Shown piece after piece: positions 57,141 through 64,000 of a DNA stretch of 64,000 bases. The stretch spans positions 124,001-188,000 of the forward strand of contig JBEKRX010000001.1 of NCBI GenBank assembly GCA_049518415.1. Reading direction: 5' to 3'. A model generated the notes under the pieces. It was given only the letters and a program-made list of their open reading frames with translations. It did no database searches and was not told the origin of the DNA. Origin of the DNA: CAVQND01 sp049518415 (lineage in GTDB: Bacteria; Verrucomicrobiota; Verrucomicrobiia; Limisphaerales; UBA8199). Position 1 is the first letter of the stretch, and every line of letters begins with the position of its first letter. Both the position numbers and the translations under genes were made by a program.

Positions 57141-58016
57141 TTACAAAACCACTTCCGTGCCGATGCCCTCGTCGGTGAATATCTCGAGCAGCACGGCATG
57201 GGGCACGCGGCCATCGACGAACGAGACTTTTTCGACGCCGGCCTGGAGCGCGGCGACCGCGCTGTCGACTTTGGGAATCATGCCTTTCTCGATGACCCCG
57301 GCCTGTTTGAGCCGGGTGACTTCACCGACTTTGAGGTGGGGGATGATGCTGTCGGGGTTCTTGGGGTTTTGGAGGAGGCCGGGCACGTCGCTCAGGAAGA
57401 CGAGGCGCCTGGCCTTGAGGGCGACGGCGACCTGGGCGGCGGCCACGTCGGCGTTGCAATTATACATTTGGCCATCCTCGCCGCGGGCGGTGGGGCTGAT
57501 GACGGGGGTGACGCCCTGGCGGATGCACTCGCGCAACGGGGCGGTGTTCACGGCCACCACTTCGCCGACCTGGCCCAGGTCCAGCGGTTGCCCGTCGGGC
57601 CCGCTCACCCGGGCTTTGCGGCAGGTGAAGACTTCCGGGCCGGCGAAGCCTTTGGCGTGGCTGCCGAAGGAGCGGATCGCGGCAACCACCCCGGGATTGA
57701 TTTCGCGCGACAGCACTGCGTCCACGATGCGAACAGTGGCTTCATCGGTCACCCGCTGGCCCTGGATGAAATGGGACTGGAGGCCGGCCTGCTCCAGGGC
57801 GCGGGTAATGGCCTTGCCGCCGCCGTGCACGACCACGGGGTTAATCCCGACGGCCTCCAGGAACACAATATCGCGCGCGACCCCGTGCCGGACAGCGAGG
57901 TCGGGCGAATCCATGAAACTGCCGCCGTATTTGATCACAAAGGTGGCGCCGCTGAACTTCTGGATGTACGGCAGCGCTTCCAGCAGCGTGGCGGCTTTAG
58001 TAATCAAGTCCTGCAT
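57141..58016 (-). CDS. argB: Acetylglutamate kinase
   Basis: The 291-residue kinase catalyses the second step of arginine synthesis. ATFVIKYGGSFMDSPDLAVR is the ATP-phosphate loop, VVHGGGKAITRALEQ the G-G-G-K motif, AAAQVAVALKARRLVFLSDV covers the substrate site, and VIEKGMIPKVDSAVAALQAG ends with K-M-x-(P/K). The length is typical. It lies in line with argD, separated by the GH20-like gene, and 51 bases from accC. The first residues MQDLITKAATLLEALPYIQK match the family's helical start. Confidence 0.92.
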   Translation of the reverse strand: MQDLITKAATLLEALPYIQKFSGATFVIKYGGSFMDSPDLAVRHGVARDIVFLEAVGINPVVVHGGGKAITRALEQAGLQSHFIQGQRVTDEATVRIVDAVLSREINPGVVAAIRSFGSHAKGFAGPEVFTCRKARVSGPDGQPLDLGQVGEVVAVNTAPLRECIRQGVTPVISPTARGEDGQMYNCNADVAAAQVAVALKARRLVFLSDVPGLLQNPKNPDSIIPHLKVGEVTRLKQAGVIEKGMIPKVDSAVAALQAGVEKVSFVDGRVPHAVLLEIFTDEGIGTEVVL

Positions 58017-58067
58017 GGGGGCAGCTTAGCTCACGCGCCGGGCCGATTCAAAGCTCCGAACTTTCGC

Positions 58068-59444
58068 TCATTCCATCAACTCCCGGCGGGCCCGGCCCAG
58101 GAGTTGGTCGATGAAGCTGGTGGAATAGACGCCGCGCCGGAAATTGGGGTCTTGCAGAATGGCTTGTTGGAAGGAGATGGTGGTCTTGATGCCAGTGATC
58201 ATGTATTCGCTGAGCGCGCGGCTCATTTTGTCCATGGCTTCGCGCCGGTCCCGGCCATAGGTGATGAGTTTGCCGAGCAACGAATCGTAGGTGGGGGGAA
58301 TGGTGTAGCCGGCATAGACATGGGTATCAACCCGCACCCCGCGGCCGCCGGGCTGATAGTACATCTCGACTCGCCCCGGGCTGGGCCGGAAGTCATCGAA
58401 CGGGTCCTCGGCATTGATGCGGCATTCGATGGCGTGCCCCTTGATCTTGATGTCGCTGGTCGAAAGCCGGAGCGGCTCGCCCAAAGCCAGCAGGATCTGG
58501 TAGCGGACCAGGTCAATCCCGGTGACCTCTTCGGTGACCGGGTGCTCGACCTGTATCCGCTTGTTCATCTCCAGAAAATAGTAGTTGCCGTCGTTGTCCA
58601 CCATAAACTCGACGGTGCCGGCGTTGGTGTAATTGGCCTCTTTGGCAATGCGGATGGCGGCTTTGCCCATTTTTTCCCGGAGTTTCTTGAACTTGGGGTT
58701 ATCCAGCAGTGGCGAGGGGCTCTCTTCGACCACCTTCTGGTTGCGGCGCTGCACCGAGCAGTCCCGTTCCCCCAAATGGATGATGTTGCCTTTGTTGTCG
58801 CCCAGGATTTGAAACTCGATGTGGTGCGGGTTTTCGATATATTTCTCGATATAAACGCCTGAGTTTCCAAAAGCCTTCTCGGCCTCGGTTCGGGCAGTGT
58901 AAAATCCCTTGACCAGCGAGATGTCGTTGTGGGCCGCGCGCATCCCACGCCCTCCGCCGCCGGCCACCGCCTTGATCATGACCGGGTAGCCGATGCGTTT
59001 GGCCACCGCCAAGGCATCCTGCTCGGTGTCCACGGCGCCCTCGGACCCCGGCGGGATCGGCACATCGGCCTTCTTGGCCAGGGCCCGGCTTACCGCCTTG
59101 TCCCCCAGGGCACTCATAGCTCGCGAGTTAGGTCCGATGAAGCGGATGTTGCAACTCTCGCACACATCCGCGAAGTGCCCGTTCTCTGCCAGGAACCCGT
59201 AGCCGGGGTGGATGGCGTCAACGTCGGTTATCTCGGCGGCGCTGACGATGCGATCGATGCGCAAATAGCTCTCGCTGGCGGGCGCTTTACCGATACAGAT
59301 GGCCTCGTCCGCCAATTGAACGTGCATCGAGCTGACATCCGCCTCCGAATAAATCGCCACGGTGCGGATGTTCAATTCCTTGCACGCGCGGATGATCCGA
59401 ACCGCTATCTCACCGCGGTTGGCTACGAGAATCTTCTCAAACAT
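58068..59444 (-). CDS. accC: Biotin carboxylase subunit of acetyl-CoA carboxylase
   Basis: The 458-residue ATP-grasp enzyme carboxylates biotin on AccB in fatty-acid synthesis. It has FEKILVANRGEIAVRIIRAC, a lid loop VAGGGGRGMRAAH, and the catalytic region YYFLEMNKRIQVEHPVTEEV, where most AccC have E-M-N-T-R-(L/I)-Q. GHAIECRINAEDPFDDFRPS is also conserved. It lies 87 bases after accB on the same strand, the usual accB-accC unit. Length and motifs are normal. Confidence 0.93.
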   Translation of the reverse strand: MFEKILVANRGEIAVRIIRACKELNIRTVAIYSEADVSSMHVQLADEAICIGKAPASESYLRIDRIVSAAEITDVDAIHPGYGFLAENGHFADVCESCNIRFIGPNSRAMSALGDKAVSRALAKKADVPIPPGSEGAVDTEQDALAVAKRIGYPVMIKAVAGGGGRGMRAAHNDISLVKGFYTARTEAEKAFGNSGVYIEKYIENPHHIEFQILGDNKGNIIHLGERDCSVQRRNQKVVEESPSPLLDNPKFKKLREKMGKAAIRIAKEANYTNAGTVEFMVDNDGNYYFLEMNKRIQVEHPVTEEVTGIDLVRYQILLALGEPLRLSTSDIKIKGHAIECRINAEDPFDDFRPSPGRVEMYYQPGGRGVRVDTHVYAGYTIPPTYDSLLGKLITYGRDRREAMDKMSRALSEYMITGIKTTISFQQAILQDPNFRRGVYSTSFIDQLLGRARRELME

Positions 59445-59531
59445 GCAGCCTCACCCAGAATCGGCTATCCCCGCAGGGAAAACCAAGACCAGCACTGAAA
59501 ACCGGTGAGTCTGAGGGCTCCCCTGGACATT

Positions 59532-60002
59532 TCAAGTCGGGCGCAGTTTGAAGAGGGCCTGTCCATACTCGACCGGCTTGGCGTTTTCGACCAACACCTG
59601 GGTAATGACGCCCTTGGCCTCGGCCTTGATCTCGTTCATGACCTTCATCGCCTCAATGATGCATACCACCGTTTCGGGGTTCACCTCGATGCCGGCCTCA
59701 ACGTAGGGGGCGGAATCAGGCGAAGGCGCACGGTAGAAAGTGCCGATCATGGGCGACTTGATCTCCAGCTCCGCACTGGGTGGGGCCTGTAACGGTTGTG
59801 GCGCTGCAACCGGGGCCGGCATAGCCATGGGCGGCTGCACGTAAGTCAAGATGGGAGGCTCCTCGTAAGAAACAGCGCCTGGATTAGCCCCGTTCACTCC
59901 CCGTTTGAGCCGGACCTTGAAGTCTTGCTTCTCAAGCTCAAACTCCAAAACGGAGTTTTTCTTCATCAGTTCGATGATGGCTTTAATATCTTTTAAGTCC
60001 AC
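59532..60002 (-). CDS. accB: Biotin carboxyl carrier protein of acetyl-CoA carboxylase
   Basis: The 156-residue protein starts with the AccB N-terminal helix (MDLKDIKAIIELMKKNSVLE), then a Pro/Ala-rich linker (QPPMAMPAPVAAPQPLQAPP). The biotinyl domain has IKSPMIGTFYRAPSPDSAPY and the biotin lysine in VCIIEAMKVMNEIKAEAKG. The thumb loop (PSPDSAPY) is kept. It is the first gene of the acc pair, with a 194-base upstream gap before aroQ that probably carries its own promoter. Confidence 0.93.
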   Translation of the reverse strand: MDLKDIKAIIELMKKNSVLEFELEKQDFKVRLKRGVNGANPGAVSYEEPPILTYVQPPMAMPAPVAAPQPLQAPPSAELEIKSPMIGTFYRAPSPDSAPYVEAGIEVNPETVVCIIEAMKVMNEIKAEAKGVITQVLVENAKPVEYGQALFKLRPT

Positions 60003-60196
60003 GGCCTTTTATCGTTAGAGTTGTTATGAACATCGATTCCTAACCCAATTATTGCAAGAAATCAGCAGCCAAATCCTCATAATGCCAACTCACCCATCCA
60101 ACGCCAACCAGAGATACCTTATTCTCTCAAGGAGCGTCAAGCAGCAAAAACGGCTGCGGTTTGCCCAAAGAAAGGCAGCGTGAGGCCAAAAACAGG

Positions 60197-60646
60197 TCAC
60201 TGGCGGCGTGCTTTTCGGCCGTTAACGTTAATGGCCGCTTCTAAGGCCAGGATATAGGAATCCGCCCCAAACCCGGCAATCAAACCACAACAAACCGGCG
60301 CAATGAGTGACTTGTGCCTGAACTCTTCCCGCGCCTGCACGTTCGAGAGGTGGATTTCGATGGTCGGCAAGCCGACCGCCACAATCGCATCCCGCAAGGC
60401 AATGCTCGTGTGCGTGTAGGCCGCGGCGTTCAACACAATCACGTCGCATCGCCCTTTTGCCTGTTGAATCCAGCCTACCAGTTCGCCTTCCAGGTTGGAC
60501 TGGCGAAAATCAACGTCCACGCCCAGTTTGCCCGCCCCCTCGCGCACCTTGGCCTCGATGTCGGCCAACGTCGCAGGTCCGTATATCTCCGGCTCGCGCT
60601 GGCCGAGCAGGTTCAAATTGGGGCCGTTTAGAAACAGGATTCTCAT
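60197..60646 (-). CDS. aroQ: Type II 3-dehydroquinate dehydratase
   Basis: The 149-residue enzyme is type II: MRILFLNGPNLNLLGQREPE has the catalytic Tyr nearby in IYG, LVGWIQQAKGRCDVIVLNAA has an acidic E-(L/I)-x-x-W-I segment, YTHTSIALRDAI follows, and TIEIHLSNVQAREEFRHKSL ends it. The usual H-L-S-N-(I/V)-H-A-R-E reads Q at the second His. It dehydrates 3-dehydroquinate in the shikimate pathway. ATG 60646 was chosen as the start of the fold; the frame upstream is low in protein character. Confidence 0.9.
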   Translation of the reverse strand: MRILFLNGPNLNLLGQREPEIYGPATLADIEAKVREGAGKLGVDVDFRQSNLEGELVGWIQQAKGRCDVIVLNAAAYTHTSIALRDAIVAVGLPTIEIHLSNVQAREEFRHKSLIAPVCCGLIAGFGADSYILALEAAINVNGRKARRQ

Positions 60647-60669
60647 GCCGCGGCCCCATCCTATCAAAG

Positions 60670-62151
60670 TCATCGGGAGTTGTCGATGACTTTTGCGCAT
60701 AGCCAACCCATAAAGGCGAAGGCGGGCCAAGCCAAGGCCGGGATGTAGAGCCCGAACTCGAAGAGGCCCTGCAGGCTCCAACCCAGCACACCCAGCCAGA
60801 GGGCAAAACGCTGCCAGTCCTGAGCCAGGCCCAGAGCTCCGCTCCCCTCGGTCTCCGTTTGCCTGGCGGCCGAGGCGCACACCCTCGAAAAGGCCGCCAG
60901 CGCCCCAGCCAAGGAGGTGACGGCCGCCCTTTCCTGCGCCCTGCCCGCCAAAGCGCCTCGCCCTTCCTGCCGACGGACGCTCGGCTTGAAATTCGGAGCA
61001 CTCCAGACCAGGACGCCGAGGATAAACGCGCTGTAGGCCAGAAAACCGGCCAAGCCGGAATCGCAGGCCTGCTGCAAGTAATCATTGTGGGTCAACTTCG
61101 CCGGTTCGGATTCGGGCCGTTTGATTGCCTGGTAGGAGATGCCGAAAGTTCCAGGACCGGAGCCGAGCAAAGGGTGGTTCTTGGCAATCCGAGCGGCCGC
61201 TTGCCAGTAATCCATACGGGCGGAGACGCTGGTGGCGCCCTTCCGAAAAAAGCCTGCAAAATGCCAAAAGAAGCCCACCAAACCCAGGAGCAACACGCCG
61301 CCAACCAGGGCGGTTCTAAACTGCCTGCCCAAGGGCAGCGCCAGCAGGACAATAATCCCCAGCAACAGCATCAGGAGCCAGCCCGTCTTTGAACCGGACC
61401 AATAGAGGCAGGCGAGGGCGCCAACGGCGATGACGGCGGCGACGAAGCCCCTGGCCGGGATAGTCAGGCGCCTCACGCTGCCAGCCGCCGCCAGGACCGC
61501 CGGCAACAACAATATCAGTGCTCCCGCCAGGGTATTGGGATAGAACAACGTGGAGAAAACCCGGTCGCTGGCCAGCCTCTTGAAATACTCCGGCGGCACT
61601 GACTTCATCTTGGGATAGAGGTACAAAAAGAAGTAGCGGCGCGTATCGGCCAGGCCGCCAAAGTGCTGTTCCCAGCCGACCGCGACCAGGAACAGAAATC
61701 CCAAGGTCAGTCCCAACCAAAACGGCGCCAAGGACTTGGCTCGGCTGAGTGAAAACAGGCCCAGGTAGAAACAGACCAGGCAGGCGGCGAAGTGGACCAC
61801 GATACCCCATGAGGTCCGGGCATCGAGACTATGGCTCGCAGCCAGGCACTGCCAAATCAACCAGGCCAGCGGCAGGGCCACCAGCCACAACGGGGCGCTG
61901 ACCTGCCAGCGCGCACTCACCAGGCCGAGCACGGTGACGATCGCCAGAAACCCGTAAGCCCAGCCAATCGGCCAGGGCGACCCGAGCAGCAACTCATAAA
62001 TATCGCGAGGCGCCGAAACCCAGGTTTCCATGATGGGCGGGTTGCCGAACTTGAGGAGAGTCAGGCCCAGGAAAGCGCCGAAGAGGGTGACAAAAAGGCG
62101 CAGCCGCGACTCGTCGCCTGGCGGAGGCTCGGGTCGTGGTGGAGGCTTCAT
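60670..62151 (-). CDS. O-antigen ligase family membrane protein
   Basis: The 493-residue protein has about ten to twelve membrane segments, for example LRLFVTLFGAFLGLTLLKFG, WLLMLLLGIIVLLALPLG, and ALVGGVLLLGLVGFFWHFAG. Between the late helices is a large loop, ARIAKNHPLLGSGPGTFGIS then YQAIKRPESEPAKLTHNDYL, with the P-L-x-G-x-G-x-x-x-F and H-N-D-x-L motifs of the Wzy_C/WaaL family. Such proteins join or polymerise surface polysaccharide. It overlaps holB by four bases, so the two are co-translated. The final stretch YIPALAWPAFAFMGWLCAKV is its last helix. Confidence 0.8.
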   Translation of the reverse strand: MKPPPRPEPPPGDESRLRLFVTLFGAFLGLTLLKFGNPPIMETWVSAPRDIYELLLGSPWPIGWAYGFLAIVTVLGLVSARWQVSAPLWLVALPLAWLIWQCLAASHSLDARTSWGIVVHFAACLVCFYLGLFSLSRAKSLAPFWLGLTLGFLFLVAVGWEQHFGGLADTRRYFFLYLYPKMKSVPPEYFKRLASDRVFSTLFYPNTLAGALILLLPAVLAAAGSVRRLTIPARGFVAAVIAVGALACLYWSGSKTGWLLMLLLGIIVLLALPLGRQFRTALVGGVLLLGLVGFFWHFAGFFRKGATSVSARMDYWQAAARIAKNHPLLGSGPGTFGISYQAIKRPESEPAKLTHNDYLQQACDSGLAGFLAYSAFILGVLVWSAPNFKPSVRRQEGRGALAGRAQERAAVTSLAGALAAFSRVCASAARQTETEGSGALGLAQDWQRFALWLGVLGWSLQGLFEFGLYIPALAWPAFAFMGWLCAKVIDNSR

Positions 62152-63230
62152 GCCAGGCGCAGCTTGAGCAGGCCCACCTCCAGGGCGAGGGCTTCCTGGA
62201 CGTTGGTGCCGAGCCAGCGCTGGAGTTGTTCGATGACGTCCAGGTTCTCCATCGCCTGGCGGGGTGAGAGCCTGCGGGCTACCTGCTCAGTGGCAGGCAA
62301 TTGAGGAAAACTCAGGAGGGCATCGGCCGAAAACGCGGCGGCCGCGCGCCGGGCCTCGGGGGGTTGGTCCTCGGGGCTGGGCTTGAGGGTCAGGAGCCAG
62401 ACATCGCGCAGCCACCACTGAATCACGGTCAGCAAATCCGCGCGCTGGCGCTTGTATTCGGCCTCAATCGCGGCCACAAGTTCGTTTTCCCACCTGTCGC
62501 GCCATTCCTCTTCGACCTCCTCGTATTGCTCGAGGGGTGAGCGGGCTTTGAGGGTCTGCTCGATGTTCTCCCTCAGTCCGTTGAGCTTGCGCAGGAGCAC
62601 ATCCATGAGCCGGTAGCGGCCGAGCAAGCTTTTCTGCGGCGCGGCGGCCAATTGACTGAAAGCGGACAACCAGGCCAATTGGGCCGGCTCCAGTGGCTGC
62701 GGCCCCTCGCCGGCGAAACTCAAGCGCAGGCAGCGGGAAAGGATAGTCTCCAGCAGCCGTTGCGGCTCGGTCGTCAGGAGGATGAGGATGGACTTGGGCG
62801 GCGGCTCCTCCAGGGTCTTGAGGAAGGCATTGGCGGCCTGCTCATTGAGGCGGTCTGCCCCGACCACCACGGCCACCTTGTACTCCGCCTCAGTGGGCTT
62901 GAGTTGGATGTCTTTGATCAGGTCGCGTATTTGCTCGATCTTGATCACGCGCATCCTGGATTCGGGCCGGACCCAGTGGACGTCGCCATGATTGCCGTGG
63001 TCGATCTTCCGGCAGCTTAGGCAGGCCTCACAGCAGTCAACCGCCACGCCGCCCTGGCCGCAGACCGGCTGACGGCAGTTGAGGGTCTTGGCCAGGGTGC
63101 GCGCCAGGACCTCCAGTTCCTCGAGCTGGTGGCCGGTGAACAGATAGGCATGGGCCAATCGCCCGCGTTCGAGTGAGCGCTGGAGCAATTGGACGCCCGC
63201 CTTCTGTTGCGGAAAGTCCTTAAAGGCCAT
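62148..63230 (-). CDS. holB: DNA polymerase III delta' subunit
   Basis: The 360-residue AAA+ clamp-loader subunit begins MAFKDFPQQKAGVQLLQRSL, with AHAYLFTGHQLEELEVLART in place of a working Walker A. It has a zinc module with cysteines in CRQPVCGQGGVAVDCCEACL then SCRKIDHGNHGD. Next come KIEQIRDLIKDIQLKPTEAE, VVVGADRLNEQAANAFLKTL, EEPPPKSILILLTTEPQRLL and the sensor ILSRCLRLSF. Delta' is a non-hydrolysing stator, so the altered loop is expected. It opens the leftward block with the ligase gene. Confidence 0.88.
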   Translation of the reverse strand: MAFKDFPQQKAGVQLLQRSLERGRLAHAYLFTGHQLEELEVLARTLAKTLNCRQPVCGQGGVAVDCCEACLSCRKIDHGNHGDVHWVRPESRMRVIKIEQIRDLIKDIQLKPTEAEYKVAVVVGADRLNEQAANAFLKTLEEPPPKSILILLTTEPQRLLETILSRCLRLSFAGEGPQPLEPAQLAWLSAFSQLAAAPQKSLLGRYRLMDVLLRKLNGLRENIEQTLKARSPLEQYEEVEEEWRDRWENELVAAIEAEYKRQRADLLTVIQWWLRDVWLLTLKPSPEDQPPEARRAAAAFSADALLSFPQLPATEQVARRLSPRQAMENLDVIEQLQRWLGTNVQEALALEVGLLKLRLA

Positions 63231-63388
63231 CGCCCCCTAATTTAAGAGATTACAGCGCATGGACAACCAAATTCAGGGAGTTGTTACCCTACCGAGGCAG
63301 GGCCTCAGACCCTGGTCCAGACGGCCTCTAACCTCATCACGCAAAGGGCACAAAGGGCTTAGCGCGGCCGAACCGCGAGCGAAAAAGC

Positions 63389-63475
63389 AACCGCGGAATA
63401 CGCTAAATACGCGGAAAGGCAGACGGTCCCGATTCGGAATCGGGAGATTCCGCGTATTCCGCGTATTCCGCGGTT
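63389..63475. repeat. Nested 28-base inverted repeat element
   Basis: Arms at 63389-63416 and 63448-63475 match over 28 bases with only two mismatches, each built of CCGCGGAATACGCGGAA-type words. The loop contains a second palindrome (63428-63444, CCCGATTC-G-GAATCGGG). The whole unit could fold into a long stem with a head hairpin. No T run follows. It lies in the gene-free 63231-63787 region and resembles a MITE-like or REP-type element. Confidence 0.8.
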
Positions 63476-63510
63476 TACCTCACTGCAAAGCCGCGGCCCG
63501 GCCAGTTTTT

Positions 63511-63555
63511 TGGCAAAAATGGCCAATGTGGCCAATGCAGCCAATGTAGCCAATG
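63511..63555. repeat. 9-base tandem repeat, 5 units (TGGCCAATG)
   Basis: Units TGGCAAAAA, TGGCCAATG, TGGCCAATG, CAGCCAATG and TAGCCAATG follow one another. This is the third such array in the window, sharing the 9-base period and the GCCAAT/GGCAAT core with 26736-26825. It lies just right of the nested inverted repeat. Confidence 0.75.
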
Positions 63556-63731
63556 CAGTGCTCTGCCAGGCTGCGGCCCCGCCGCGGTGCTAGAGATGGC
63601 ACCCCCCAAAATTGCTGAAAACATGCGCCAGTAGCGAAAGTCAGGCTAACCCGGCCTGACGGGAAGCGAGGTGGGATCGTGGGCAGAATTGTGCCTGTTT
63701 TGGCCACCATGTGGCCATTATTTCTTTTCAT

Positions 63732-63760
63732 TTGACATTGGAGGCGCGCATTGGCAGAAT
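63732..63760 (+). promoter_or_regulatory. Sigma-70-type promoter for the receptor gene
   Basis: TTGACA (63732-63737) is a perfect -35 box, followed after 17 bases by CAGAAT (63755-63760), a fair -10 box. The gene start at 63788 lies 27 bases downstream with AAGGA in between, giving a compact promoter-leader-gene order. Confidence 0.6.
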
Positions 63761-63787
63761 CTCGCTCAAGAACCCGAAAAGGAACTC

Positions 63788-64000
63788 ATGAAGTGGCTGT
63801 ACGCGAATTCTGGCCGGCCGTTTTTCCTTGGCTTTTCCAGCCTCCTTTCCGCACTCCCGGCCAAGCGCAGGCAGGTTCTCGCGCTGGTGTCGCTTTGCGT
63901 TCTCGCGACTGGCCAGGGGGCGGAAACCGGCGGGACGAACCAACCCGCCGGCCCCATGAAGCTGAGTCTGGAGGACCTGGTGAAGGTGGAGGTGCCCAAG
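63788..64000 (+). CDS. TonB-dependent receptor, N-terminal end (cut by window edge)
   Basis: The first 71 codons run to the window edge. The start MKWLYANSGRPFFLGFSSLL and a hydrophobic stretch (RRQVLALVSLCVLATGQGAE) form a long signal peptide. MKLSLEDLVKVEVPK then matches the L-(T/S)-L-E-(D/E)-L-(M/V)-x-(I/V)-E-V linker just before the plug domain of many TonB-dependent outer-membrane receptors, whose next words are usually TSVSKKEE. AAGGA sits five bases from ATG 63788. The family call rests on this linker only, since the plug and barrel are outside the window. Confidence 0.65.
   Translation, partial: MKWLYANSGRPFFLGFSSLLSALPAKRRQVLALVSLCVLATGQGAETGGTNQPAGPMKLSLEDLVKVEVPK

Noticed and set aside
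57114..58862. A 582-codon plus-strand open frame
   Set aside because: It is antisense to argB and accC, both clearly real.

Overview
The window is a GC-rich bacterial chromosome segment, most likely from a Verrucomicrobiota member of the Pedosphaera/Limisphaerales kind. This is inferred from several gene families typical of that group: twin-arginine-exported Gfo/Idh/MocA, epimerase-like and other enzymes; a DUF1080 (3-keto-disaccharide hydrolase) protein; a giant secreted lamin-tail/CotH protein ending in the YRLQYK...FYRL type of C-terminus; an ADOP-type permease; and many small toxin-antitoxin genes. No rRNA or other direct taxonomic marker is present.

Positions 1-10.7 kb form an accessory island. 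The left edge holds a cut-off DUF3800 gene. Next comes a gene graveyard: repeated degenerate pieces of an endonuclease/exonuclease/phosphatase (EEP) gene, plus scraps of a recombinase and a RecD2-like helicase. These are interleaved with intact TIR (1495-2184), DUF2971 (2614-3534) and TIR (4196-4786) genes. From 5.3 to 9.1 kb lies a set of small, mostly unrecognised genes, with a divergent XRE regulator that has a palindrome over its start codon. The island ends with a tyrosine recombinase (9353-10567) whose open frame runs into a broken tRNA-Val(CAC) half gene (10664-10704), the probable attachment site.

Positions 10.8-15.3 kb carry a MNT/HEPN pair, a hicB with a truncated hicA, a DUF1080 protein, a sugar nucleotidyltransferase and a YIP1 membrane protein. 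Positions 15.3-24.2 kb are one gene for a roughly 2,950-residue secreted multidomain protein, divergent from an alpha-glucan phosphorylase (24.5-26.7 kb). Positions 26.7-28.7 kb are a second small accessory patch: a 9-bp tandem repeat, a probable EVE/PUA-like plus PD-(D/E)XK nuclease gene, a fragment of a Ro60/TROVE gene, and an antitoxin with a truncated RelE/ParE toxin.

Positions 28.7-47 kb hold a Tat-exported oxidoreductase, leuD, a HAD phosphatase and a three-gene MacAB-like efflux operon. The remnant of a second ADOP permease follows, with an AbiEii-like pair next to it, then a MazEF-like pair, a PadR regulator with a VOC-SnoaL fusion protein, and a cluster of Tat-exported enzymes. That cluster includes an unusual Tat-tagged thiamine-diphosphate E1 alpha subunit next to an untagged E1 beta. 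Positions 47.2-52 kb are a polyphosphate cluster: ppx divergent from ppk1, a CHAD protein and sixA. After an M3 peptidase and tRNA-Leu(UAG), a long leftward block runs holB, O-antigen ligase, aroQ, accB, accC, argB, a GH20-like protein and argD. The right edge holds intergenic hairpin and tandem-repeat elements, a good promoter, and the first 71 codons of a probable TonB-dependent receptor.

Intergenic DNA repeatedly carries three kinds of element: 9-bp tandem arrays (three loci), nested hairpins (two loci) and short palindromic repeats.
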